Below the pieces are notes generated by a model. The model was not told the origin of the DNA and ran no database searches. It worked only from the letters and a program-made list of their open reading frames with translations. DNA of 62,244 bases from Kitasatospora sp. MAA4. Its GTDB lineage: Bacteria > Actinomycetota > Actinomycetes > Streptomycetales > Streptomycetaceae. A program made the translations under genes and the position numbers. The DNA lies in contig NZ_JARZAI010000039.1 of NCBI RefSeq assembly GCF_029893355.1, positions 1 through 62,244 of the forward strand, in the 5' to 3' direction. Below are positions 7,641 through 15,507 of this stretch, piece after piece. The stretch's first letter is position 1. Each line of letters starts with the position of its first letter.

Positions 7641-9470
7641 CTAGAACGCCTCTTCGGCCAGGTCCATGATCTCGTTGTCGACACCCTCGGCGATCAGGCG
7701 CTGCGGCGTGATCGTCGGCAGGATGTTGCGGGCGAAGAAGCGGCCCGCGGCGACCTTGCCCTGGTAGAAGGCGACGTCCTTGGCGGAAGCGCCGGCCTCC
7801 AGCTTGGCGAGGGCGACGGCGGCCTGACGCAGCAGCAGCCAGCCGATCACCACGTCGCCGGAGACCATCAGCAGGCGGGTGGTGTTGAGGCCCACCTTGT
7901 ACATGTTCTTGACGTCCTGCTCGACCGAGGACAGGTCGGCGAGCAGCTTGCCGACGATGGCCTCCAGGTCGCCGGCCGCCTTGGCGAGCAGCTCGCGCTC
8001 GGCCGCCAGGGCGTCGCCGCCCTCACCGGCAGCGAGGAACTTCTGGATCTGCTCGGAGACCGAGGTGAGCGCCTGGCCGCCGTCCTTGACGATCTTGCGG
8101 AAGAAGAAGTCCAGGCCCTGGATCGCGGTGGTGCCCTCGTAGAGGGTGTCGATCTTGGCGTCCCGGATGTACTGCTCGATCGGGTACTCCTGCAGGAAGC
8201 CGGAGCCACCGAAGGTCTGCAGGGACTGGGCGAGCTGCTCGTAGGACTTCTCCGAGCCGTAGCCCTTGACGATCGGCAGCAGCAGGTCGTTCAGGCTCTC
8301 GGCGGCCTTGTCCTCCTCGCCGCGCAGGCGGGCGGCGAGCAGGTCGTCCTGGACCGAGGCGGTGTAGAGCACCAGGGCGCGCATGCCCTCGGCGTACGCC
8401 TTCTGCGTCATCAGCGAGCGGCGGACGTCCGGGTGGTTGGTGATGGTGACGCGGGGGGCGGCCTTGTCCATGAAGTTGGAGATGTCGGCGCCCTGCACGC
8501 GCTCCTTGGCGTACTCCAGCGCGTTCAGGTAGCCGGTGGAGAGGGTGGCGATGGCCTTCGTGCCGACCATCATCCGGGCGAACTCGATGATCTTGAACAT
8601 CTGGCGGATGCCGTCGACGCTCTCGCCGACCAGCCAGCCCTTGGCCGGGTGCTTGGCGCCGAAGGTCATCTCGCAGGTGTTGGACGCCTTGAGGCCCATC
8701 TTGTGCTCGACGTTGGTGGCGTAGGCACCGTTGCGCTCGCCGAGCTCGCCGGTCTCCCAGTCGAAGTCGAACTTCGGGACGATGTAGAGGCCCAGGCCCT
8801 TGGTGCCGGGCTTGCCGCCCTCGGGGCGGGCCAGCACCAGGTGGATGATGTTCTCGGACATGTCGTGCTCGCCCGAGGTGATGAAGCGCTTCACACCCTC
8901 GATGTGCCAGCTGCCGTCGTCCTGCTTGATCGCCTTGGTGCGGCCGGCGCCGACGTCGGAGCCCGCGTCGGGCTCGGTCAGCACCATGGTGGCGCCCCAC
9001 TGGCGGTCGACCATCAGCTTGGCGACCTTGGCCTGCTCCTCGGTGCCCTCCTCGTAGACGACGCCGGCGAAGGCCGGGCCGGAGGAGTACATCCAGATGG
9101 CCGGGTTCGAGCCGAGGATCTGCTCGGCGTAGGCCCAGATCAGCGAGGACGGGGTGACCTGGCCGCCGATCGCCTCCGGGATGCCCAGGCGCCACCACTC
9201 GGCGTCCATGTAGGCCTGGTAGCTCTTCTTGAACGCGGCCGGGATCGGCGCGGTGTTGGTCTCCGGGTCGAAGACCGGCGGGGTACGGTCGGTCTCGGCG
9301 AACGAGGCGGCAAGGTCGTTCTCCGCCAGGCGCGAGATCTCGCTCAGGATGTTCTTCGCGGTGTCGACGTCCATGTCGGCGAACGGACCGGTGCCGTACA
9401 CCTGGTCGCGACCGAACACCTCGAAGAGGTTGAACTCCACGTCCCGCAGGTTGGACTTGTAGTGACCCAT
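7641..9470 (-). CDS. Acyl-CoA dehydrogenase (FadE5-like, long form)
   Basis: At 609 residues this is the long acyl-CoA dehydrogenase form with an extra N-terminal helical region (MGHYKSNLRDVEFNLFEVF). The FAD-binding signature MVLTEPDAGSDVG (near 170), the SGEHDM and GLGLYIVPKF strands, the catalytic-loop region with LYEGTTAIQGLDFF (near 455) and a C-terminal four-helix extension are all present. It oxidises acyl-CoA to the trans-2-enoyl-CoA in beta-oxidation, passing electrons to ETF. Mycobacterial FadE5 relatives have broad chain-length range. GGAG precedes the ATG. A palindrome CTACCGGTTAG about 90 bases upstream may bind a TetR-type lipid regulator. Confidence 0.93.
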   Translation of the reverse strand: MGHYKSNLRDVEFNLFEVFGRDQVYGTGPFADMDVDTAKNILSEISRLAENDLAASFAETDRTPPVFDPETNTAPIPAAFKKSYQAYMDAEWWRLGIPEAIGGQVTPSSLIWAYAEQILGSNPAIWMYSSGPAFAGVVYEEGTEEQAKVAKLMVDRQWGATMVLTEPDAGSDVGAGRTKAIKQDDGSWHIEGVKRFITSGEHDMSENIIHLVLARPEGGKPGTKGLGLYIVPKFDFDWETGELGERNGAYATNVEHKMGLKASNTCEMTFGAKHPAKGWLVGESVDGIRQMFKIIEFARMMVGTKAIATLSTGYLNALEYAKERVQGADISNFMDKAAPRVTITNHPDVRRSLMTQKAYAEGMRALVLYTASVQDDLLAARLRGEEDKAAESLNDLLLPIVKGYGSEKSYEQLAQSLQTFGGSGFLQEYPIEQYIRDAKIDTLYEGTTAIQGLDFFFRKIVKDGGQALTSVSEQIQKFLAAGEGGDALAAERELLAKAAGDLEAIVGKLLADLSSVEQDVKNMYKVGLNTTRLLMVSGDVVIGWLLLRQAAVALAKLEAGASAKDVAFYQGKVAAGRFFARNILPTITPQRLIAEGVDNEIMDLAEEAF

Positions 9471-9559
9471 GGCCGTTTCTCCGGTTCGTCGCTTCGGTTC
9501 GTCGCTTCCGGGTGCGTCGTTCCGTATCCGGACGCCCTTACCCGCCAGTAGACATCATG

Positions 9560-9577
9560 ATGCTACCGGTTAGTAAC
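9560..9577. promoter_or_regulatory. Candidate TetR-type operator upstream of the acyl-CoA dehydrogenase
   Basis: CTACCGGTTAG is a near-perfect inverted repeat inside the longer TGCTACCGGTTAGTA, in the divergent region between the acyl-CoA dehydrogenase and the SseB-like gene. Similar CCGGT-centred palindromes are bound by TetR regulators of fatty-acid degradation in actinobacteria; the regulator here is unknown. Confidence 0.4.
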
Positions 9578-9687
9578 TTCTTCAACCCCTTCGGCGTTAA
9601 TCCGACGTGAACGTAGTCACGTCCCGACAGTCACATCCCAGCGCGCCTTGTCCGCATCGGCCGCCGCACAAGGAGGTCCGGGCCCGC

Positions 9688-9693
9688 TAGCCT
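9688..9693 (+). promoter_or_regulatory. -10 hexamer TAGCCT, leaderless arrangement
   Basis: TAGCCT ends 6 nt before the GTG at 9700. AAGGAGG at 9670-9676 is too far from the start to serve as its ribosome-binding site, which favours leaderless transcription. Confidence 0.45.
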
Positions 9694-9699
9694 GTCCGT

Positions 9700-10254
9700 G
9701 TGTACGGCTACGAGCAGAGCGCACCCGGCGCGAACGGCGGCTACCCCGGCGACCCCTACCAGCAGGCGGGGCAGCAGGGTATGAACGGCATGTACGGACA
9801 GCCGGGCTACGACGGACAGGGCGGCGGCGCCGGCGGGGTCGGAGGATACGGCGAGCAGCCGCAGTCCGCCGGTCAGTCGCTCTACCCCGAGCCCTCGCCG
9901 CCCTCGCTGGCGGACGCCGTGCGGGCCTTCACCACCGGGTCGATGCCGGTGGAGGACTTCCAGGCCATCTTCATCACCTCGAAGGTGCACTGCCCGCGCG
10001 GTGAGCGGCCCGGCTTCCTGGCACTGCACAACACCCCGACGCCGGTGATCCCGATGTTCAGCTCGCTCAAGGAGCTGCGGCGCTACGCGGGCAAGGAGTC
10101 GAAGCACTTCACCGTCTCCGGTGCCGAGGTGCTGGACCTGCTGCCGACCGGGTACGGCTTCGCGCTGGACATGGAGGGCGAGCACCGGATGGTGTTCGAC
10201 GCCAAGGCGGTCGAGCAGATGGTCGACTTCACGATGCGGCGGATGTACGGCTGA
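9700..10254 (+). CDS. SseB family protein
   Basis: The 184-residue product has a disordered Gly/Gln/Tyr-rich N-terminus (residues 1-65) and a C-terminal SseB-type domain from about residue 68: SLADAVRAFTTGSMPVEDF, IPMFSSLKELRRYAGKESKHFTVSGAEVLDLLPTGYG, VFDAKAVEQMVDF. SseB-like domains are small alpha/beta modules of uncertain role in actinobacteria, named for resemblance to enhanced serine sensitivity protein B. No membrane segment is seen. GTG at 9700 is supported by a -10-like TAGCCT 6 nt before it. The next genes are separated by a long control region. Confidence 0.85.
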   Translation: MYGYEQSAPGANGGYPGDPYQQAGQQGMNGMYGQPGYDGQGGGAGGVGGYGEQPQSAGQSLYPEPSPPSLADAVRAFTTGSMPVEDFQAIFITSKVHCPRGERPGFLALHNTPTPVIPMFSSLKELRRYAGKESKHFTVSGAEVLDLLPTGYGFALDMEGEHRMVFDAKAVEQMVDFTMRRMYG

Positions 10255-10294
10255 GGGTCTGGCGACCCGGCCGACTGGAGCGGTGATCACAATC

Positions 10295-10408
10295 GAGAGC
10301 AGTGCTCTTGATTCAGATCGCCGCTCTTTTGCGTGCACCGCGCTCCAACGAGAGCACTGCTCTCATCTTGGAGCAGCGCTCTCGTCTCCATATGGTTGAA
10401 GTTTCAAC
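10295..10408. promoter_or_regulatory. Operator cluster: three AGAGCA/TGCTCT palindromes and a TTGAA-GT-TTCAA palindrome
   Basis: GAGAGCAGTGCTCTT (10295-10309), the perfect palindrome GAGAGCACTGCTCTC (10350-10364) and GGAGCAGCGCTCTC (10370-10383) share one half-site. GTTGAAGTTTCAAC (10395-10408) is a second, unrelated perfect palindrome. All lie between the SseB-like gene and pirin, ending 67 bases before the pirin start. The spacing fits two dimeric repressors, one perhaps of MarR type, neither encoded next door. Confidence 0.6.
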
Positions 10409-10474
10409 TTGCTTCTTGTTGATGATTGAACTAATCTCCTGGATGTAGGCCACAGACTCCCGAAGGAGGCCGAC

Positions 10475-11428
10475 ATGCCCGCCGTGACCGTCGACAACCC
10501 GCTGACCCTCCCGCGCGTCGCCACCCCCGACCCCACCGTCACGACGCATCGGCCGGTCCTGGCGGTTTCCACCGCACCCGAGGGCTTCGAGGGTGAGGGG
10601 TTCCCGGTCCGCCGGGCGTTCGCGAAGATCAACCAGAAGTACCTCGACCCGTTCATCATGATGGACCAGATGGGCGAGGTGGATTACGCGGCCGGTGAGC
10701 CCAAGGGCACCCCCTGGCACCCGCACCGCGGCTTCGAGACGGTCACCTACCTGCTCGACGGCACCTTCGTCCACCAGGACTCGCACGGTGGCGGCGGAGT
10801 CATCAGCGACGGGGACACCCAGTGGATGACGGCCGGCTCCGGACTCCTGCACATCGAGAGCCCGCCGGAGTCGCTGGTCATGTCCGGCGGCCTGTTCCAC
10901 GGGTTGCAGCTCTGGGTGAACCTGCCGGCCGCGGACAAGATGATCGCCCCGAAGTACCAGGACATCCGCGGCAAGAACGTGAAGCTGCTCGCCTCGGCGG
11001 ACGGCGGCGCGCTCGTCCGACTCATCGCCGGTGACATCGCGGGCCACCAGGGCCCCGGCGCCACGCACACGCCCATCACGATGATCCACGTGTCCGTGAA
11101 CCCCGGCGCCCAGATAACGCTGCCCTGGCGGCCCGACTTCAACGCCCTGGCGTACGGCCTCGCCGGCAGCGGCTCGGCCGGCATCGAGCGGCGCCCGTTC
11201 CACCGGGGACAGTCCGTCGTCTTCGGCGAGGGCGACTCCCTCACCATCCGGGCCGACGACACGCAGGACTCCCGCAACGCCAACTTCGAGGTGGTGCTCC
11301 TCGGCGGCGAGCCGATCCGGGAGCCGGTGGCTCACTACGGTCCGTTCGTGATGAACAGTCACCGCGAGCTCCAGCAGGCGATGGAGGACTTCCAGGCCGG
11401 GCGTCTGGGGACCATCCCGACTGCATAA
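10475..11428 (+). CDS. Pirin family protein (bicupin)
   Basis: A 317-residue bicupin. The N-terminal cupin carries the pirin metal-binding residues in WHPHRGFETVTYLLDG (two His) and GLLHIES (His and Glu); the pattern GGGGVISDGDTQWMTAG lies between them. The second cupin starts near residue 190 and lacks a clear metal set, as usual in pirins. Bacterial pirins bind Fe or Ni; some are quercetinases or affect metabolic enzymes, and the reaction here cannot be told. The ATG follows GAAGGAGG. Four palindromic operators upstream suggest inducible control, perhaps by phenolic or oxidative signals. A hairpin follows. Confidence 0.92.
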   Translation: MPAVTVDNPLTLPRVATPDPTVTTHRPVLAVSTAPEGFEGEGFPVRRAFAKINQKYLDPFIMMDQMGEVDYAAGEPKGTPWHPHRGFETVTYLLDGTFVHQDSHGGGGVISDGDTQWMTAGSGLLHIESPPESLVMSGGLFHGLQLWVNLPAADKMIAPKYQDIRGKNVKLLASADGGALVRLIAGDIAGHQGPGATHTPITMIHVSVNPGAQITLPWRPDFNALAYGLAGSGSAGIERRPFHRGQSVVFGEGDSLTIRADDTQDSRNANFEVVLLGGEPIREPVAHYGPFVMNSHRELQQAMEDFQAGRLGTIPTA

Positions 11429-11462
11429 GCCCTGGCGGGTGGCACCGACGCGGCAAGGACTC

Positions 11463-11505
11463 GGGTGATCGTTCCGGTTGGCCGGCGCTGCCGGAACGGT
11501 CACCC
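11463..11505 (+). terminator. Hairpin terminator after pirin
   Basis: GGGTGATCGTTCCGG pairs with CCGGAACGGTCACCC around a 13-nt loop, with one G-U pair. It begins 34 bases past the pirin stop. No T-run follows. Confidence 0.75.
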
Positions 11506-11631
11506 GGTCGCACAGAGCGGCTGCGGAAGTTGTGTCGCTGAAGAGCGGCTTCTAGCTTCCGTGAGATGTTGGAAGGCGATCTGACCGTGGCTCAGGGCGA
11601 CCGGGACCGTCGCCCGAAGGGGTGATGGACG

Positions 11632-12156
11632 ATGACCGCCAGGGAACCCGTCGAGGAGACCAACCTCGACCGCTACGGCAACCCGCCGCTGCCGTGGAGC
11701 AGGGCCGACCGAGCGCTGGGCACCGCGATGCCGAGCCCGGCCGTCACGTCCTTCCTCGGGACGGTCAGGCCGGACGGACGTCCGTGCGCCGCGGGCGTCG
11801 GGGCCGTGTGGCTCGACGCCGACCTGTACTTCACCAGCAGCCCCGATGCGCGCAAGGCCCGCAATCTGGCGGCGAATCCGGCGTGCACGTTCTCGGTGCG
11901 GCTGGAGGACATCGACATCGTGGCCGAGGGTGAGGCCGCGCGGGTCACCGACGAGGAGACGCTGAAGAAGCTGTCGGCCATCTATCGGGAGGCGGGGTGG
12001 CCCGCCCAGGTGGAGGGTGACGGGCTCACCGCGCCTTTCAGTGCCCCCAGCGCCGGCCCGCCGCCGTGGCATCTGTACCGGATGCGGATCAGCACCGTCT
12101 TCGGCGTCGCGTCCCGCGAACCCCATGGTGCGACCCGATGGCGGTTCGCCGACTGA
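11632..12156 (+). CDS. Pyridoxamine 5'-phosphate oxidase family (split-barrel flavin/F420-binding) protein
   Basis: The 174-residue protein is a single split beta-barrel of the PPOX superfamily: AMPSPAVTSFLGTVRPDGRPCAAGVGAVWLDADLYFTSSPDARKARNLAANP (about residues 30-85) is the flavin/F420-binding core, then a C-terminal PPPWHLYRMRISTVFG strand. Such proteins bind FMN or F420 and reduce or sense small molecules; the first strand pattern resembles F420-dependent members, but cofactor and substrate cannot be settled from sequence. The ATG follows AAGGGGTG. It is followed by the ML-like gene after 108 bases. Confidence 0.88.
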   Translation: MTAREPVEETNLDRYGNPPLPWSRADRALGTAMPSPAVTSFLGTVRPDGRPCAAGVGAVWLDADLYFTSSPDARKARNLAANPACTFSVRLEDIDIVAEGEAARVTDEETLKKLSAIYREAGWPAQVEGDGLTAPFSAPSAGPPPWHLYRMRISTVFGVASREPHGATRWRFAD

Positions 12157-12264
12157 GGGGCAAACCTGACGGCGCGTTGGGTTCCGGCGCCGCATCGCTG
12201 GTAATGCTGCCGTCACCGCAAGGCGCGGAGCGCCGGGCATGGCGCAGGAAACGGAGCGCACACC

Positions 12265-12690
12265 GTGGCAACGTGGAACTGGAGTGACGCAGGCGGGCCG
12301 GACGACCTGATGGTGGTCAGGTCGGTGGAGATGCAGCCCGATCCGCCCGCCGACCCTCGGCACACGCAGATCGTCATCAACGCGGATGCGCAGCGGATGT
12401 TGGAGGACGGCGCGTATCTCGACGTCACCGTCAGGCTCGGGCGGGTGAAGCTGGTCGCGCACACCTTCGACCTGCTGAAGGAGCTCCAGGCGAGCGGATC
12501 GGTGTCGGAGTGGCAGCACTACATCGCCCCGGGACCGGTGGCGATCGCCTTTCCACCGCTGCGCTCGCTGCTGGGCGACGCCCGGGAGGGGAGGTACGTG
12601 GTGCTGGTGAACGCTCATACAGCGGAGGACGAGTTGATGGCTTCGGTGTACGTCACGGTCGACTTCGGGGCCGGTGAGGCCTGGAAATAG
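12265..12690 (+). CDS. ML (MD-2-related lipid-recognition) domain-like protein
   Basis: The 141-residue protein matches, in order, the pattern I recall for the eukaryotic ML domain of NPC2 and PG/PI transfer proteins: GAYLDVTVRLGRVKLVAHTF then DLLKEL, YIAPGPVAIAF, the proline-poor loop, REGRYVVLVNAHTAEDE and a final VYVTVDFG strand. The domain is an immunoglobulin-like beta-sandwich with a lipid pocket. The disulfide cysteines of the secreted eukaryotic forms are absent and no signal peptide is visible, so this copy is probably cytosolic. The GTG follows a GGAAACGGAG site. Ligand and role are unknown; the neighbours (PPOX protein, kinase, methyltransferase) give no clear pathway. Confidence 0.65.
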   Translation: MATWNWSDAGGPDDLMVVRSVEMQPDPPADPRHTQIVINADAQRMLEDGAYLDVTVRLGRVKLVAHTFDLLKELQASGSVSEWQHYIAPGPVAIAFPPLRSLLGDAREGRYVVLVNAHTAEDELMASVYVTVDFGAGEAWK

Positions 12691-12715
12691 GCGGGTGAGC
12701 CCGAGGGGACGTCTG

Positions 12716-12721
12716 TAGGGT
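12716..12721 (+). promoter_or_regulatory. -10 hexamer TAGGGT, leaderless arrangement
   Basis: TAGGGT ends 6 nt before the GTG at 12728. No ribosome-binding site precedes that GTG, so this decides the start over the ATG at 12749. Confidence 0.45.
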
Positions 12722-12727
12722 TCTGCC

Positions 12728-13510
12728 GTGATCCAGGACGGCGAATCAATGCGGGGCGGCCTCTCGATGGTACGCCGTGAAGGCGAGACCATCCGCCGGC
12801 CCTGGCGCGCGTGGACCCCCGCGGTGCACGAACTGCTGCGCCACCTCGAACGGGTCGGATTCTCCGGCGCGCCGCGCGTGCTGGGTGGCGACCCCGAGCA
12901 GGGCGAGGAGGTCGTGTCGCTGCTGCACGGCGAGGTCGGGCTGTACCCGTGGCCGCAGGCACTCCTCGCCGACGAGGGCGTACGTGCGCTCGGACGGTGG
13001 CTGCGCGACTACCACGAGGCCGTACGCGACTTCCGGCCCTCACCGCAGGCCGTGTGGTGCGACGGCGAGGCCCGCTGGCGACCCGGGCTGATCATGCGCC
13101 ATGGAGACCTCACCAGCTGGAACTCGGTCTGGGCGGACGACCAGTTGGTGGGTTTCATCGACTGGGATCTGGCCATCCCCGGCGACGCCCTGGACGATCT
13201 CGCGCAACTGGCCTGGTACAGCGTGCCGCTGCGCCTTCCCGACCGCCAGCGCAGGGTCGGCTACGGCCAGGCCGGCGCACCGCTCGCGCGACGGCTCCAC
13301 CTGCTGTGCGCTGCCTACGGCGCGGACCCGGCCGATGTCCTCGACGCCCTGGCCCGGTTGCAGCGGGACGAGACCCAGCGGATCGCCCGCCTGGGCCCAC
13401 TCGGCGAGGATCCCTGGGCCTCGTTCCTGCGCCAGGACTTCATCCCGGAGATCGAGGAAGAACGCTCCTGGGCACTGGGCCGGCGCGACGAACTCCTGGG
13501 CCACGCATGA
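12728..13510 (+). CDS. Aminoglycoside-phosphotransferase-like kinase
   Basis: The 260-residue protein has the compact APH-type kinase fold: short N-lobe (SMVRREGETIRRPWRAWTPAVHELLRHLE), hinge VSLLHGEV, catalytic loop MRHGDLTSWNSVW (HGDxxxxN) near residue 122 and metal-binding FIDWDLA near 140. These enzymes phosphorylate small molecules such as antibiotics, choline or sugars; the substrate is unknown. The catalytic residues are all present. The start is taken as GTG 12728 because of the -10-like TAGGGT just upstream. The stop overlaps the start of the methyltransferase gene by 4 bases, so the two are translated as one unit. Confidence 0.88.
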   Translation: MIQDGESMRGGLSMVRREGETIRRPWRAWTPAVHELLRHLERVGFSGAPRVLGGDPEQGEEVVSLLHGEVGLYPWPQALLADEGVRALGRWLRDYHEAVRDFRPSPQAVWCDGEARWRPGLIMRHGDLTSWNSVWADDQLVGFIDWDLAIPGDALDDLAQLAWYSVPLRLPDRQRRVGYGQAGAPLARRLHLLCAAYGADPADVLDALARLQRDETQRIARLGPLGEDPWASFLRQDFIPEIEEERSWALGRRDELLGHA

Positions 13511-14184
13511 CCGAGGAACCCACCTACCTGGCCGCCGTCCGGCAGTCGTACGACACCGTCGCCGCCGACTACGCCGAACTCGTCAATGCCCCAGGCGCGT
13601 TGGACCCCCTGGCACGTGCGATGCTGGCCGCCTTCGCCGAACTCGTGCAGGCCTCCGCCGATCGCGGACCGGTCGCGGACCTGGGATGCGGCCCCGGGCA
13701 CCTGACGGCGTACCTGGCCGCGCTGGGGGTGTCCGCCTTCGGCGTCGACCTGTCGCCGACGATGATCTCTCTGGCCCAAGAGGCCTACCCGGAACTGCAC
13801 TTCGCCGTGGGATCGATGACCGCGCTGGACCTCGGGGACGGCGAACTCGGCGGCATCCTGGCCCACTACTCCACCCACCACACTCCGCCGCAGTGGCTGC
13901 CGACGGTGTTCGCCGAGTTCCACCGCACGCTGGCCCCCGGTGGCCGGCTGATGCTGGCCGGCTACGTCGGGGACGACGAGCACGTGCGTCCGACGCAGGC
14001 GTACGGCAGTCACCCGGTGTCCTACGAGTCGCACCTGCTGCCGCTCGACCGGCTCGCCCAACTGCTGGGCGAGGCCGGTCTCGTCGTCACCACGCGGGTG
14101 CTCCAGGAACCGGACGAGGGGATGCGGCGACGGCATGCGTGCCTGCTGGCGAGGAAGCCCGAGGCGTCCTCGGGGCACGCCTGA
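13507..14184 (+). CDS. Class I SAM-dependent methyltransferase
   Basis: A 225-residue Rossmann methyltransferase: RQSYDTVAADYAEL cap helix, SAM-binding motif I VADLGCGPGHLTAYLA (near residue 60), acidic motif II GVDLSPTMI, then GILAHYSTHHTP and the motif FHRTLAPGGRLMLAGYVG. The substrate is unknown. The ATGA overlap with the preceding kinase gene implies coupled translation, so kinase and methyltransferase may modify the same small molecule. It converges on another kinase gene 3 bases later with no terminator between them. Confidence 0.92.
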   Translation: MTEEPTYLAAVRQSYDTVAADYAELVNAPGALDPLARAMLAAFAELVQASADRGPVADLGCGPGHLTAYLAALGVSAFGVDLSPTMISLAQEAYPELHFAVGSMTALDLGDGELGGILAHYSTHHTPPQWLPTVFAEFHRTLAPGGRLMLAGYVGDDEHVRPTQAYGSHPVSYESHLLPLDRLAQLLGEAGLVVTTRVLQEPDEGMRRRHACLLARKPEASSGHA

Positions 14185-14187
14185 TCG

Positions 14188-15156
14188 CTACCACCAGCCG
14201 GTTCGATATTCGGTCCAGGTCCGACCGATCGCCGCCATGTCGGCCTGGTAGCCGCGCAGGTACGGCACCCCGGTCGGGGCGGGGAGCCGGGAGCTGCGTT
14301 CCCAGTAGCCGGCCTGGGCGGCGGCGAACGACGTGATCGCAGCGGGTGGGGCGTCGGCCCACGCGGGCAGGTCCGCGATCAGGGCTTCGGCCTGGGCCGG
14401 GGTATGGCCGGCGCGGATCAGTTGCGGGACGAGGAAGGCCGGGTCGAGCCACGCGGCCCCCTGGTGGAGGTGGGCCCAGTCGACAGCGAGGGCGTCGCCG
14501 TCGCGCATGAGCATGTTGTCGGCCCGCAGGTCCACATGGAGGAGACAGTCTCCGCCGGACTCGCCGAGCCAGTCCCGCTCGACGGCTGCCAACTGCTCCA
14601 GGTGGCGTGCGGACCACGGGTCGAGGTCGGCCAGCTGGTCCGCAAGCGCCTGCCAGCCATGGAAGCCGCCTCCGAGGACAGCGGCGACGGTCGGAGCGTC
14701 GGGGATCGGGGACGGGCTGACGGTCTTGGGGAGTTGGTCGAGCAGCCGCATCACGGCAGGGAGGTCGGCCGATCCCGGACGAAGGTCGGGGTGGCCACCG
14801 GCGATGTCCTCGAAGGCCATCAGCAGCCACCCGCCCGCCTCCCAGGAGTCGATCATCCTCGGCACGGGGACCACGGGGACCACGGGGGCCTGGCGGCGAA
14901 GGCTGCGGTTGATCGCCGCTTCGTCGGCGTACATCGAGTGAACGGGATGGTCGGTGGCGGCGCCCTTGAGGAACACCGCCCGGCCGTCGGCGAGCGTGGC
15001 GCGGACTGCGAGGCCTGGGCTGAATCCGCCGGTCTGGGTCCGGGCGTTGGCGACGGGTGAGCCCAGGACTGCCTGCACGGAGTCTCGTACCGGCAGCGGG
15101 AGTTCATCCCAGGAGGGCCTCACGGAGGTTCGCGAGGAGAGATCGTCTGTGGTCAC
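14188..15156 (-). CDS. Aminoglycoside-phosphotransferase-like kinase
   Basis: The 322-residue protein shows a full APH fold: N-lobe with AVFLKGAA containing the ATP-binding Lys (near residue 65), the acidic pair in SMYADEAAINRSL, hinge LLMAFEDIAGG, catalytic LLHVDLRADNML (Brenner motif with D and N) near residue 210 and ALAVDWAHL as the metal motif. The motif has HVDLRADN in place of HGD. It faces the other kinase tail-to-tail but is not closely similar to it. Substrate unknown. The gene runs from a region next to the three small genes at 15206-15727, and may be the last member of that transcript. Confidence 0.88.
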   Translation of the reverse strand: MTTDDLSSRTSVRPSWDELPLPVRDSVQAVLGSPVANARTQTGGFSPGLAVRATLADGRAVFLKGAATDHPVHSMYADEAAINRSLRRQAPVVPVVPVPRMIDSWEAGGWLLMAFEDIAGGHPDLRPGSADLPAVMRLLDQLPKTVSPSPIPDAPTVAAVLGGGFHGWQALADQLADLDPWSARHLEQLAAVERDWLGESGGDCLLHVDLRADNMLMRDGDALAVDWAHLHQGAAWLDPAFLVPQLIRAGHTPAQAEALIADLPAWADAPPAAITSFAAAQAGYWERSSRLPAPTGVPYLRGYQADMAAIGRTWTEYRTGWW

Positions 15157-15205
15157 GGTACCTTCCTGATTCGTGGTGACGGGGTGAGGTCGTCCGGCGG
15201 CCCGT

Positions 15206-15394
15206 TCAGGCGCTCTCCGCCAGCTGGCCGTCGGCCGGGCGGCAGCGCGGGCAGGCGCAGGGCGGCCAGACGCTGGAGATCTCGATCGCGCCCGGGCGCA
15301 GGGAGATCGTCCGTTGGGAGATCTCGACGTGGTGGCCGGTGGGGGTGATGCGGTAGGCGCGCAGGGTCATGGCGCTGCACTTGGAGGACTTCAT
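15206..15394 (-). CDS. Small hypothetical protein (62 aa) of a coupled trio
   Basis: The product, starting MKSSKCSAMTLRAYRI, is 62 residues with the strand pattern RVYR-type N-terminus, HHVEISQRTISL and a C-terminal CACPRCRP cysteine cluster that could bind zinc. Its ATG overlaps the TGA of the 38-residue gene upstream by 4 bases (ATGA). Short proteins of this kind are common next to HTH/DUF397 pairs in Streptomyces, but I know of no assigned function. It lies 50 bases before the kinase gene. Confidence 0.6.
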   Translation of the reverse strand: MKSSKCSAMTLRAYRITPTGHHVEISQRTISLRPGAIEISSVWPPCACPRCRPADGQLAESA

Positions 15395-15507
15395 CGGATT
15401 TGATTCCCTTGGCACAGTGGGCAGTTGGGCCAGCCGAGCGGACAGCTCGGGCGGGCCGGACGGAGCAGGCGCCAGAACCGGGTTTCGACACTCTCAGTAG
15501 TCGGCAT
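15391..15507 (-). CDS. 38-residue Cys-rich microprotein
   Basis: ATG at 15507 lies inside the end of the preceding 77-residue gene, and the TGA overlaps the ATG of the following gene, so all three are coupled. The product reads RFWRLLRPARPSCPLGWPNC then PLCQG, giving three cysteines in a C-x7-C-x2-C arrangement that could hold a metal with a partner or form a half zinc ribbon. The gene is shorter than usual annotation cut-offs. The double overlap is the main evidence that it is translated. Confidence 0.5.
   Translation of the reverse strand: MPTTESVETRFWRLLRPARPSCPLGWPNCPLCQGNQIR

Noticed and set aside
12728..14184. Kinase plus methyltransferase as an aminoglycoside resistance pair
   Set aside because: Motifs fit general APH and class I methyltransferase folds only; the methyltransferase does not resemble 16S rRNA methylases, so resistance cannot be claimed.
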